Origin: Mucilaginibacter robiniae
GTDB taxonomy: Bacteria; Bacteroidota; Bacteroidia; Sphingobacteriales; Sphingobacteriaceae
Assembly (NCBI RefSeq): GCF_012849215.1
Contig: NZ_CP051682.1
Location: 4,030,001 to 4,094,000, forward strand
Direction: 5' to 3'
Length of the DNA: 64,000 bases
Made by a program: the position numbers and the translations under genes. The notes under the pieces are model-generated. The model did no database searches. It saw only the letters and a program-made list of their open reading frames with translations, and was not told the origin of the DNA. Below are positions 45,796 to 52,892 of the stretch, piece by piece; the stretch's first letter is position 1; each line of letters begins with the position of its first letter.

Positions 45796-45814
45796 CAAAG
45801 TTAAGCATGCTTAA
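45796..45814 (-). promoter_or_regulatory. Promoter of the hydroxylase gene with overlapping palindrome
   Basis: The minus-strand -7 element TAACTTTG is at 45796-45803. The perfect 14-bp palindrome TTAAGCATGCTTAA is at 45801-45814 and covers the upstream edge of the element, an operator-like position. The adjacent Crp/Fnr-type regulator is a candidate binder. Confidence 0.55.
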
Positions 45815-45840
45815 TACGTTGAAAAATTAACAAAGGTTAA

Positions 45841-46434
45841 TTAATGCTTAGGCTGATGCGTGATTCTTTTGCGAATACGGCTTAAAGATACCGGTGTAAT
45901 GCCCAGCAGGGTAGCCAGGTATTTGTTAGGTACACGGTTATAAATATCCGGTTTTTCTTGAATAAGTTGCAGGTACCTTTCTTCGGACGTGAGCAGCACA
46001 AATGCTTCTGTTCTTTCCAACGATTCGGCTAACATGCGTAGTAAAAAGAAGTTGCGGTGCGAAGATAATTTGGGGTTATGATCCAGAATGCTTTCCATTC
46101 GGGTATAATCCAGTTCCATCAAAACAGTATCTTCCAGTGCCTGGTAAATAAAACGGGAAGGCTGGTTCAGAATGATGTTATCATGTGATGCTACAAACTG
46201 GTTTTCCCAGCGTATAAGCAAGGTAATATCATCGCCATTAGGTTTGATGCAGTAAGCCCGTATTAATCCTTGGCGTATCAACCCTAACTTTTTAGCAGTT
46301 GAGCCTTCATCAATATAAATTCCTCCTGCCGGAATATGGCGTGTATGTGCTAGGTTAAACAGTTCTGTTAAATCCGACAAACTAAGGCCTTGGAAGATGC
46401 TGAGATAAAATTTGATGTCGTCGGAACTGAGCAT
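45841..46434 (-). CDS. Crp/Fnr-family transcriptional regulator
   Basis: A 197-residue protein. The N-terminal cyclic-nucleotide-binding-like beta-barrel (GGIYIDEGSTAKKLGLIRQGLIRAY, residues about 37-110) leads through a dimerisation helix to a C-terminal HTH (KYLATLLGITPVSLSRIRKRI). No Cys cluster for Fe-S is present. The ATG at 46434 is preferred over 46467, because the latter falls within the repeat element upstream. Likely regulates the hydroxylase gene just downstream; ligand unknown. Confidence 0.85.
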   Translation of the reverse strand: MLSSDDIKFYLSIFQGLSLSDLTELFNLAHTRHIPAGGIYIDEGSTAKKLGLIRQGLIRAYCIKPNGDDITLLIRWENQFVASHDNIILNQPSRFIYQALEDTVLMELDYTRMESILDHNPKLSSHRNFFLLRMLAESLERTEAFVLLTSEERYLQLIQEKPDIYNRVPNKYLATLLGITPVSLSRIRKRITHQPKH

Positions 46435-46455
46435 GGTTGGTGAGCTATAAAAACA

Positions 46456-46558
46456 AAAACACGTCATTACGTGGAACGAAGCAATCTCTGAGAAGGTTTC
46501 AGTACAATACTATGTTTTCGCAGAGATTACCACGCTATCGCTCGTAATGACGTGTTTT
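46456..46558. repeat. REP/MITE-like hairpin element (copy 1)
   Basis: A 103-bp element with a perfect 16-bp outer inverted repeat (AAAACACGTCATTACG at 46456-46471 and its complement at 46543-46558) and an inner arm AATCTCTG/CAGAGATT. The end sequence resembles the widespread intergenic CGTCATTGCGAG...GAAGCAATCTC family. Its right arm aligns without gaps to the right arm of the element at 61838-61921 (23 of 33 bases). Confidence 0.75.
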
Positions 46559-46574
46559 ATATTGTTTATTCTAG

Positions 46575-48488
46575 CTAATCCGCATCCACTTCTTGCATAT
46601 ACATCTCATCAATTACTTGCGCGTATTTTTTTTCAATCACTTTACGTTTGGCTTTTAAGGTTACGGTCATTTCGCCTTCTTCCATACTGAAAGAATTGCG
46701 TTTCACTTTGAAATTTTTAATACGTTCAAACTTAGCCAGACCGTTACTTAGTTTACGAATATCCTGGTTCAACCAATCCGTTACCTGTTTATCATGCACA
46801 AAGGCATCGGGTTGTTCAAACCAAGCTTCATCGAAACCAAAGGTTTCCTGTAATGATTCTTTAGGCGGAACGATAATAGCAGTTACGTATTCACGACGGT
46901 CGCCAATCAAAAATATCTGTTCAATTTTAGGGCTTTTCAGGTAAGCGTTTTCTACTGGTGTAGGATAGATGTTTTTACCATAAGCATTTACCAGCATGTT
47001 TTTTAAACGGTCAGTAATTTGCAGATAGCCTTTGTAAAAACGGCCAATATCACCACTGTGAAACCAGCCTTCCGGGTCAATAGCAGCTTTGGTTTCTTCC
47101 GGCTTGTTCCAGTATCCCTTCATCACCGCAACACCTTTCATGATGATTTCACCTTCTTCAGATATCAAGTTCGGGTCTAATGAATCATGTGTTTGAATGG
47201 TGTAGATTTTGCCGGTTTCAATATTCTGAATTGCCATTTCAGTACCCGGTAAAATACGTCCTGCGGTACCATACACCTGGCGGTCAAATTCAGTTACACA
47301 TACCGGACCCGTGGTTTCTGTTAAACCATAACCTTCCAGTACCGGAATACCAATGTTGCCGAAAAACTCGCCTACATTTTTAGGCAATGCACCACCGCCC
47401 GAAATCAGGAACTTTAAGTGGCCACCGGTTTTTTCTTTAATCTTGCTGAATACCAATTTTTCAGCATACTCCCGTTGCTTACGTAACAGGAAGTTTGGCT
47501 TCTTACCGCTTTCCAATGCTTCGCGGTACTTACGGCCCACATCAAACGACCAGTTGAATATTTTAGTTTTGATACCTCCGGCAGTGCTGCCGTTTTTCAT
47601 GGCACGATCGTGAATACGCTCCAGCAAACGAGGTACGCAGTTCATGATGGTAGGCTGTACCTCTACCATATTTTTGGCCAGTAGCTCTAGGCTTTGCGCA
47701 AAAGCAATACGGCTGCCTGCACCCAAACACATATAGTAGGTAGCTGCCCGTTCAAACACATGCGATAAGGGCAGGAATGATAGGAAGGTATCATCTTTAT
47801 CCACATTTGAAATCTGGAACAAACCCGACCACACCGTTTCCACAAAGTTGCTGTGCATCAGCATAACTCCCTTGGGCGTACCTGTGGTGCCTGAAGTATA
47901 AATCAGACAAGAAAGATCAGACGGTAAAATGGCCTCACGTGCAATATCAATTGCTTGATGGTATTGGCTTACTATAGCGCGGCCTTCTTCCAGCATTTCA
48001 TTAAAGCTGATTACGCCGGCATTCAGGCTTACCTTTTCTGTATATTTTTCGTAATCATCAAAAACTGGGATAATGCGCAGCAGCGATGGGCAGTTGTTAG
48101 CTACTTTCAATACCTTACGCAACAAAAATGGGTTGCCAATCAGCAACGCTTTCATACCCGAATCATTAATGATGTATTCAGTTTCGGCTTCGGTAAGGGT
48201 AGGGTATATGGAAGCGTTAATAGCACCAATTTGTTGCAGGGCCTGATCGTAGTAAATATACTCAGGACCGTTTTCTATTACTAATCCTAAGCGGTCACCT
48301 TTTTGAATGCCCATCTCTAAAAACCAAGCCGAAATGGCATCAATCTTTTCCAAGGCTTCACGATAAGATATATCAATCCAGCTATCGTTTACTTTGTGCG
48401 TTAAGAATGGATGGGTGTCGGGATGAATATTTGCTACTACATTCCGTATCAACTGCGGAACAGTGGTTGGTCTTTTAACCGGGTTCAT
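46575..48488 (-). CDS. Long-chain acyl-CoA synthetase (AMP-forming)
   Basis: A 637-residue adenylate-forming enzyme. The P-loop is visible as LIYTSGTTGTPKGVMLMHSN (about residue 196), then the LEGYGLTETTGPVCV and SGDIGRFYKGYLQITDR motifs, and a C-terminal domain with the catalytic Lys region. It activates long-chain fatty acids for degradation or lipid synthesis. The ATG at 48488 is preferred to an upstream TTG. It follows the iscA terminator, so it is a separate unit. Confidence 0.92.
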   Translation of the reverse strand: MNPVKRPTTVPQLIRNVVANIHPDTHPFLTHKVNDSWIDISYREALEKIDAISAWFLEMGIQKGDRLGLVIENGPEYIYYDQALQQIGAINASIYPTLTEAETEYIINDSGMKALLIGNPFLLRKVLKVANNCPSLLRIIPVFDDYEKYTEKVSLNAGVISFNEMLEEGRAIVSQYHQAIDIAREAILPSDLSCLIYTSGTTGTPKGVMLMHSNFVETVWSGLFQISNVDKDDTFLSFLPLSHVFERAATYYMCLGAGSRIAFAQSLELLAKNMVEVQPTIMNCVPRLLERIHDRAMKNGSTAGGIKTKIFNWSFDVGRKYREALESGKKPNFLLRKQREYAEKLVFSKIKEKTGGHLKFLISGGGALPKNVGEFFGNIGIPVLEGYGLTETTGPVCVTEFDRQVYGTAGRILPGTEMAIQNIETGKIYTIQTHDSLDPNLISEEGEIIMKGVAVMKGYWNKPEETKAAIDPEGWFHSGDIGRFYKGYLQITDRLKNMLVNAYGKNIYPTPVENAYLKSPKIEQIFLIGDRREYVTAIIVPPKESLQETFGFDEAWFEQPDAFVHDKQVTDWLNQDIRKLSNGLAKFERIKNFKVKRNSFSMEEGEMTVTLKAKRKVIEKKYAQVIDEMYMQEVDAD

Positions 48489-48547
48489 CAAAGTTTAAAT
48501 TTTTGGCTTATAATTAACAAACTTAGAGTATTTAGTAACAAAAACAA

Positions 48548-48573
48548 AAAAGGGCATCTATGGATGCCCTTTT
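48548..48573 (-). terminator. Intrinsic terminator of the isc operon
   Basis: An 11-bp stem (AAAAGGGCATC and its complement) with a 4-nt loop; T-rich on the minus strand after the stem. Confidence 0.85.
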
Positions 48574-48595
48574 AATATCGGAGTGTAATATAAAT

Positions 48596-48922
48596 TTATA
48601 CCGAAAAGCTTTCGCCACATCCGCAAGTACGGCTGGCATTAGGATTATGGAAGTTAAAACCTTTACCATTCAGACCATCTGAAAAGTCAAGCTCTGTACC
48701 GGCCAAATATAAAAATGACTTCATATCCAGTGCTATACGGACGCCTTTATCCTCAAAAAACTGATCGCCTTTACGGGATTCATTATCAAAATCCATATTG
48801 TAGGATAAGCCTGAACAGCCGCCGCCCTGAACTGATACCCGTAAAAAATACGAGCTATCCAGCTCTGCATCCTGCATCAGGTGTTCAATTTTATCTTTCG
48901 CTTTATCTGTTACAGTAACCAT
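48596..48922 (-). CDS. Fe-S cluster assembly A-type carrier (IscA/ErpA/SufA family)
   Basis: A 108-residue HesB-like protein with the three conserved Cys: GGGCSGLSYNMDF and, near the C-terminus, TCGCGESFSV. It carries Fe-S clusters to target proteins. It is third in iscS-iscU-iscA, after a structured 103-bp gap, and is followed by a terminator. IscA, ErpA and SufA cannot be told apart by sequence. Confidence 0.93.
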   Translation of the reverse strand: MVTVTDKAKDKIEHLMQDAELDSSYFLRVSVQGGGCSGLSYNMDFDNESRKGDQFFEDKGVRIALDMKSFLYLAGTELDFSDGLNGKGFNFHNPNASRTCGCGESFSV

Positions 48923-48941
48923 AGTAATTGCGTGTTAAGAA

Positions 48942-49020
48942 GTTGCGAGTTACGGGTAAAATATTAAACTAAATAAAGTTGCGTATTAAAACTCGCAACC
49001 GACATCCCGAAACTCGTAAC
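48942..49020. repeat. Intergenic inverted repeat of the CTCGCAAC type between iscU and iscA
   Basis: GTTGCGAGTTACGGG at 48942-48956 can pair with AACTCGCAAC at 48990-48999 or with CCCGAAACTCGTAAC at 49006-49020, so two alternative hairpins exist. The same CTCGCAAC core occurs in the pcm-smpB and tpiA-prmA gaps. Confidence 0.6.
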
Positions 49021-49025
49021 CATAA

Positions 49026-49439
49026 TTAATGGTGTGATTTTTCCAGCTCGATAGGGGCTAAGCCGTTTTTAACGCGGTAATCGTTAATGGCAGCTTTGAT
49101 GGCATCTTCAGCTAATACAGAGCAGTGGATTTTTACCGGAGGTAAAGCCAACTCTTCTACAATGTCCATATTGTCGATAGTAATAGCCTCGTCAATGCTT
49201 TTACCTTTTAGCCATTCGGTAGCTAATGATGAAGAAGCGATAGCCGAACCGCAACCAAAGGTTTTGAATTTAGCATCGGTAATTACATTGTTTTCATCTA
49301 CCTGAATTTGCAAACGCATTACGTCGCCACATTCAGGAGCACCTACTAAGCCAGTACCTACCTGGGTACTGCTTTTATCTAAAGTACCCACGTTACGAGG
49401 GTTAGTGTAATGGTCAATTACTTTATCTGAATAAGCCAT
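49026..49439 (-). CDS. iscU: Fe-S cluster assembly scaffold IscU
   Basis: A 137-residue scaffold with the three ligand Cys: GAPECGDVMRLQ, KTFGCGSAIASSS and VKIHCSVLAEDAI. The Asp after the first Cys and the C-terminal His-rich end are as expected. It receives sulfur from IscS and builds [2Fe-2S]/[4Fe-4S] clusters. No hscA/hscB or ferredoxin gene follows in this operon. Confidence 0.95.
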   Translation of the reverse strand: MAYSDKVIDHYTNPRNVGTLDKSSTQVGTGLVGAPECGDVMRLQIQVDENNVITDAKFKTFGCGSAIASSSLATEWLKGKSIDEAITIDNMDIVEELALPPVKIHCSVLAEDAIKAAINDYRVKNGLAPIELEKSHH

Positions 49440-49466
49440 AGCTTTAAAATTTAAGTTTAATGTTGT

Positions 49467-49508
49467 CTGATGTTGTAAATTACTTTGTTTGATAGTTTAC
49501 AACATCAG
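49467..49508 (-). other. Perfect hairpin in the iscS-iscU gap
   Basis: CTGATGTTGTAAA and TTTACAACATCAG form a 13-bp stem with a 16-nt loop. It has no adjacent T-tract and sits inside the operon, so it is more likely an RNA-stability or processing element, or a repeat, than a terminator. Confidence 0.55.
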
Positions 49509-49572
49509 TTAAAAATTATATCTCAATTTACATTCCAAACTCGAACTATACATCCGAAATCTGAAACTAAAA

Positions 49573-50790
49573 TTAATGTTCTGCCCACTCAATAGAGTTC
49601 AGGTCGATGCCTTCTTTAAACATTTCCCACAATGGTGAAAGTTCGCGAAGGTGAGTAACTGCTTTTTTAGTTACCTCGATAGCATAATCTACTTCTTCTT
49701 CGGTAGTGAAACGGCCTAAACCAAAACGGATAGAAGAGTGTGCTAAATCGTCTGATAAACCTAAGCTCTTTAATACATAAGATGGTTCTAATGAAGCTGA
49801 AGTACAAGCTGAACCTGATGATACCGCTAAATCTTTCATCGCCATCATTAAGCCTTCGCCTTCTACATACTTGAAAGAAACATTTGCTACGTGTGGTAAA
49901 CGGTGTGCAACGTTTCCGTTTACATAGCTTTCTTCCAGCTCTGTTAAAGAAGCTTGCAATTTATCTCGCAGGGCTGATAAACGTGCAGCTTCGCTCTCCA
50001 TTTCGTTGTATGCCAGTTCGCAAGCTTTACCTAAACCTACAATACCCGGAACATTTAAGGTACCTGAACGCATACCGCGCTCGTGGCCGCCGCCGTCCAT
50101 TTGAGCGGTAACTTTCACTCTTGGTCCTTTACGACGAACGTATAAAGCGCCTACACCTTTAGGTCCATACATTTTATGAGCTGATAAAGCCAGTAAATCA
50201 ATACCGTCTTTATTGACATCAACCGGAATTTTACCTACTGCTTGTGTAGCATCGGTCATGAACAGGGCACCGTGTTTGTGGGCAATGTCAGCAATTTCTC
50301 TTACCGGCTGAACAACACCAATCTCGTTATTGCCGTACATGATTGAAACCAAAATGGTTTCAGGAGTCATGGCTGCTTCTAAAGCTTCCAGGTCAACTAA
50401 CCCATCTTTTTGTACCTGCAGGTAAGTTACTTTACCGCCTAATTTTTCAACGTGTTTGCACGCATCTAAAACAGCTTTATGTTCAGTAACCGCAGTAATA
50501 ATGTGGTTACCTTTATCTTTGTACATCTCGAATACGCCTTTGATAGCCAGGTTGTCTGACTCGGTAGCGCCCGAGGTGAAAATAATTTCCTTTTCGCTGG
50601 CGCCAATCAGTTTAGCTACCTGCTCGCGTGCATAATCTACGCCCTCTTCGGCTACCCAGCCAAAATGGTGATTACGGCTGGCTGCATTACCAAACTTTTG
50701 GGTAAAATATGGCAGCATAGCTTCCAGCACCCGTGGGTCCATAGGTGTGGTGGCGTTGTTATCTAAATATATCGGAAGATTCATACTCAT
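49573..50790 (-). CDS. iscS: Cysteine desulfurase IscS
   Basis: A 405-residue PLP enzyme. The Schiff-base Lys is in [19 protein letters not shown] (about residue 205), and the catalytic Cys loop is [17 protein letters not shown] (about residue 325). It supplies persulfide sulfur to IscU and other acceptors. ATGs at 50790 and 50784 are both possible; a TTG at 50793 is not favoured. A -7 element TACCTTTG is just upstream. First gene of iscS-iscU-iscA. Confidence 0.95.
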   Translation of the reverse strand: MSMNLPIYLDNNATTPMDPRVLEAMLPYFTQKFGNAASRNHHFGWVAEEGVDYAREQVAKLIGASEKEIIFTSGATESDNLAIKGVFEMYKDKGNHIITAVTEHKAVLDACKHVEKLGGKVTYLQVQKDGLVDLEALEAAMTPETILVSIMYGNNEIGVVQPVREIADIAHKHGALFMTDATQAVGKIPVDVNKDGIDLLALSAHKMYGPKGVGALYVRRKGPRVKVTAQMDGGGHERGMRSGTLNVPGIVGLGKACELAYNEMESEAARLSALRDKLQASLTELEESYVNGNVAHRLPHVANVSFKYVEGEGLMMAMKDLAVSSGSACTSASLEPSYVLKSLGLSDDLAHSSIRFGLGRFTTEEEVDYAIEVTKKAVTHLRELSPLWEMFKEGIDLNSIEWAEH

Positions 50791-50803
50791 CAAATTAACA
50801 TCA

Positions 50804-50811
50804 CAAAGGTA
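50804..50811 (-). promoter_or_regulatory. -7 promoter element of the isc operon
   Basis: TACCTTTG on the minus strand, 13 bp upstream of the iscS ATG at 50790; expected leader about 10 nt. No IscR-type gene is next to it. Confidence 0.5.
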
Positions 50812-50955
50812 AGTAAAGTTTTAGCTTAAAGTTAGCTATATGCCGCCATATTTAGCTATCAACAGTCATGCTTTTGTTATATTTAGAAAGGGTATAAATA
50901 TTATGGTGAATGGTGGGTAGTTACTGGTGAGTAGCTGTTTTTCATAGAGACAGAA

Positions 50956-52185
50956 TCAATGTACCATAATGGCTTCTTCTGCCGGATCAGGTTTGAAGTG
51001 TTCCTTAATATTTTTGCGTCCGATAAATAAAGCCAGTACACCGATAAGGGATGTGCCGGCTATAATGGCTGCCATTGGCATAGCCGAACGTGTGTTAAAC
51101 AAGCTTACACCTGCCGAAGCTAATGCGCCTAAACCTAACTGCATAGCGCCCATTAATGAGGAGGCTGTACCAGCGTTTTTTGAAAACGGCGCAATAGAAA
51201 GTGCCGAAGCATTTGGGTTGATAATGCCCAGGCAACTTAAAAATAGAAACAGCATCACAATAGTTCCGTACAAACCGAACCAGCCTAAACTCGCACCTGC
51301 AAAAAATATAGCAGAAACAATCATCTGCATCAAAAAAGCCACAGGTAAAATGCGCTCACTGTCATATTTTTTCAGCAGTAGGTTATTTACCTGGCTAGAA
51401 CCAATAAAGCCTACTGATAGCAAAGCGAATATCCAACCGTACACTTTGCCATTTACCCGAAATACATCCATAAATACTAATGGTGACCCCGATACATAGG
51501 CAAATAATCCCGAAAAGGCCATAGCTCCGGCAATAGCATAAGTGTAGAACTGAGGTTCGATAATAACCGATTGAAAGTTTTTGAGGATGGGGCCGGGTTT
51601 AAGTGAAAAGGTAGGATCGGGTTGATAGCTATCAGGCAAGCTTACTACCACAGAAACCAGGATCAGTACGGCAATTACTGCCAGAATGATGAACACCCAT
51701 TGCCAGCCAAAAGCGGCTGTTACGTAGCCGCCCACAGTAGGGGCAATCATGGGAGAGGCGCCCACTACCAGCATTAGCAAGGCGAAAACTTTGGCGTTAT
51801 CCTTAACCGGGAATAAGTCACGAACCATAGCTACCGAAGCCACCGCTGCTGCACAACTGCCAATGGCTTGTAAAAAGCGTAAAGCAATCAGCATTTCGAT
51901 GGTTTTGGCCGATATACATCCTACTGATGCAATAATGTAAAGTACCAAGCCAATCAGTAAAGGCTTTTTACGACCGAAACGATCAAGCAAAGGACCGTAC
52001 AGCAACTGACCGGCCGATATGCCGACAAAAAAGCTGGATAAAGACAGAGAAACTTCAGCAACCGAAGTATGTAAGTACTTAGCAATAGCCGGGAAGCCCG
52101 GCAAATACATATCGATAGAAAAGGGCCCCAACGTAGAAAGGGTACCCAGCAGCAGTATTAAAAAGTAGTAGCGTTTTTGAGTCAT
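50956..52185 (-). CDS. Bcr/CflA-family multidrug efflux transporter (MFS)
   Basis: A 409-residue twelve-helix MFS protein. The DHA1 family motif A appears as GPLLDRFGRKKPLLIGL (about residue 64), with motif C-like GSSQVNNLL and AGTASSLMGAMQLGLGALAS in the C-terminal half. The N-terminal LGTLSTLGPFSIDMYLPGFPAIA is diagnostic of the Bcr/CflA subfamily. Proton-driven export of drugs or metabolites such as sulfonamides or bicyclomycin is family knowledge; the real substrate is unknown. Confidence 0.9.
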   Translation of the reverse strand: MTQKRYYFLILLLGTLSTLGPFSIDMYLPGFPAIAKYLHTSVAEVSLSLSSFFVGISAGQLLYGPLLDRFGRKKPLLIGLVLYIIASVGCISAKTIEMLIALRFLQAIGSCAAAVASVAMVRDLFPVKDNAKVFALLMLVVGASPMIAPTVGGYVTAAFGWQWVFIILAVIAVLILVSVVVSLPDSYQPDPTFSLKPGPILKNFQSVIIEPQFYTYAIAGAMAFSGLFAYVSGSPLVFMDVFRVNGKVYGWIFALLSVGFIGSSQVNNLLLKKYDSERILPVAFLMQMIVSAIFFAGASLGWFGLYGTIVMLFLFLSCLGIINPNASALSIAPFSKNAGTASSLMGAMQLGLGALASAGVSLFNTRSAMPMAAIIAGTSLIGVLALFIGRKNIKEHFKPDPAEEAIMVH

Positions 52186-52317
52186 GCAATAAGTTCGTGT
52201 TGAATTTCGATGCTAATTATAGCAGGCGCAAAGATGAGGTTTTAAACTTTCCTTTACCGCTGGAAGAGGTAGATAAAGTCAAACATGTAATACAGATGAT
52301 AATCAATATCTAATAAA

Positions 52318-52427
52318 CACCTACTGACGCGATCTTGTCAGTGTTACAGGTGTTACATGTTTCAGTGTGTAACACCCTGTAACACTGACAAACCATTGGC
52401 AGAGGTGGCATTGTTTTGTCAGTAGTG
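52318..52427. repeat. Overlapping inverted repeats with alternative pairings
   Basis: Hairpin 1: TGTCAGTGTTACAGG... at 52336-52357 with its complement at 52368-52390, about 22 bp with a single bulge. Hairpin 2: ACTGACAAACCATTGGCA (starting at 52384) with GGCATTGTTTTGTCAGT, 15 of 18 positions paired over a short loop. Outer arms CACCTACTGAC (52318-52328) and GTCAGTAGTG (52418-52427) also pair. The middle arm ACTGACA is shared, so hairpins 1 and 2 are mutually exclusive. Confidence 0.65.
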
Positions 52428-52519
52428 GATTCATCTTTACTAATTTTGCAAACTTTTAGGTTCAATTTTTAGTTTTTTAGAGCATTGTTGAAAACTATAC
52501 AAATATTTGTAATCAACTA

Positions 52520-52550
52520 TTTTATAATATCATAACATTAACTATATTTG
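52520..52550 (+). promoter_or_regulatory. Promoter of rpmE2
   Basis: TTTT at 52520-52523, a 19-bp spacer, then TATATTTG at 52543-52550. Leader of about 24 nt; it contains GAAAGGAAAG, one of the few purine-rich Shine-Dalgarno-like stretches in the window. Confidence 0.65.
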
Positions 52551-52577
52551 CGCCTCTTTTGAAAGGAAAGTAAATAC

Positions 52578-52826
52578 ATGAAAAAAGACCTGCATCCATC
52601 AAACTATAGATTAGTGGTTTTTAAAGATATGTCTAACGATTACTCTTTTATCACTAAATCATGCATCGATACCCGTGAAACCGTACAATGGGAAGACGGC
52701 AATGAGTATCCATTGGTTAAATTAGAAATTTCTCACACCTCGCATCCGTTCTATACCGGTAAAATGAAACTGGTTGACACTGCAGGACGTATTGATAAAT
52801 TCCGCAGCCGTTACAACAAAAAGTAA
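52578..52826 (+). CDS. rpmE2: Ribosomal protein bL31, type B
   Basis: An 82-residue protein ([55 protein letters not shown]) typical of type B L31. It has only one Cys and lacks the CxxC zinc site of the C+ type, so it does not bind zinc. Such C- paralogs replace zinc-containing L31 when zinc is scarce in species with both; whether a second copy exists here is unknown. Ends in a strong terminator. Confidence 0.95.
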   Translation: MKKDLHPSNYRLVVFKDMSNDYSFITKSCIDTRETVQWEDGNEYPLVKLEISHTSHPFYTGKMKLVDTAGRIDKFRSRYNKK

Positions 52827-52845
52827 TTTCTGTACTACAATATTT

Positions 52846-52879
52846 AAAAGTCCCGGCCTTAACCGCCGGGACTTTTTTT
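52846..52879 (+). terminator. Intrinsic terminator of rpmE2
   Basis: 12-bp stem AAAAGTCCCGGC/GCCGGGACTTTT with a 7-nt loop and a 7-T tract. The -7 element of the next gene begins inside the T-tract. Confidence 0.9.
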
Positions 52880-52886
52880 ATTTTTG
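52879..52886 (+). promoter_or_regulatory. -7 promoter element of the glmU-like-tpiA-prmA operon
   Basis: TATTTTTG, whose G is 7 bp from the ATG at 52893. It overlaps the U-tract of the rpmE2 terminator; predicted leader about 3 nt. The TTG inside it is in frame and mimics a start codon. Confidence 0.5.
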
Positions 52887-52892
52887 CTCATC

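Larger units (their letters stand above)
52186..52577. other. Intergenic region, 392 bp, with nested hairpins and the rpmE2 promoter
   Basis: Lies between the divergent Bcr/CflA and rpmE2 genes. It holds the structured element at 52318-52427 (listed separately) and the rpmE2 promoter at 52520-52550. No further ORF is recognised. Confidence 0.5.

Noticed and set aside
46435-46467. Longer start for the Crp/Fnr regulator
   Set aside because: The upstream ATG is part of the GTCATTACG end of the repeat element, so the 11 extra residues are not gene-derived.
48930-49570. CRISPR-like repeats in the isc gaps
   Set aside because: The repeated CTCGCAAC words are short, irregularly spaced and inverted; there are no unique equal-length spacers and no cas genes.
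50969-51499. 176-codon plus-strand frame opposite the Bcr/CflA transporter
   Set aside because: Mirror of a membrane-protein coding sequence; no promoter, no recognisable domain, and the minus-strand protein is complete and conserved.
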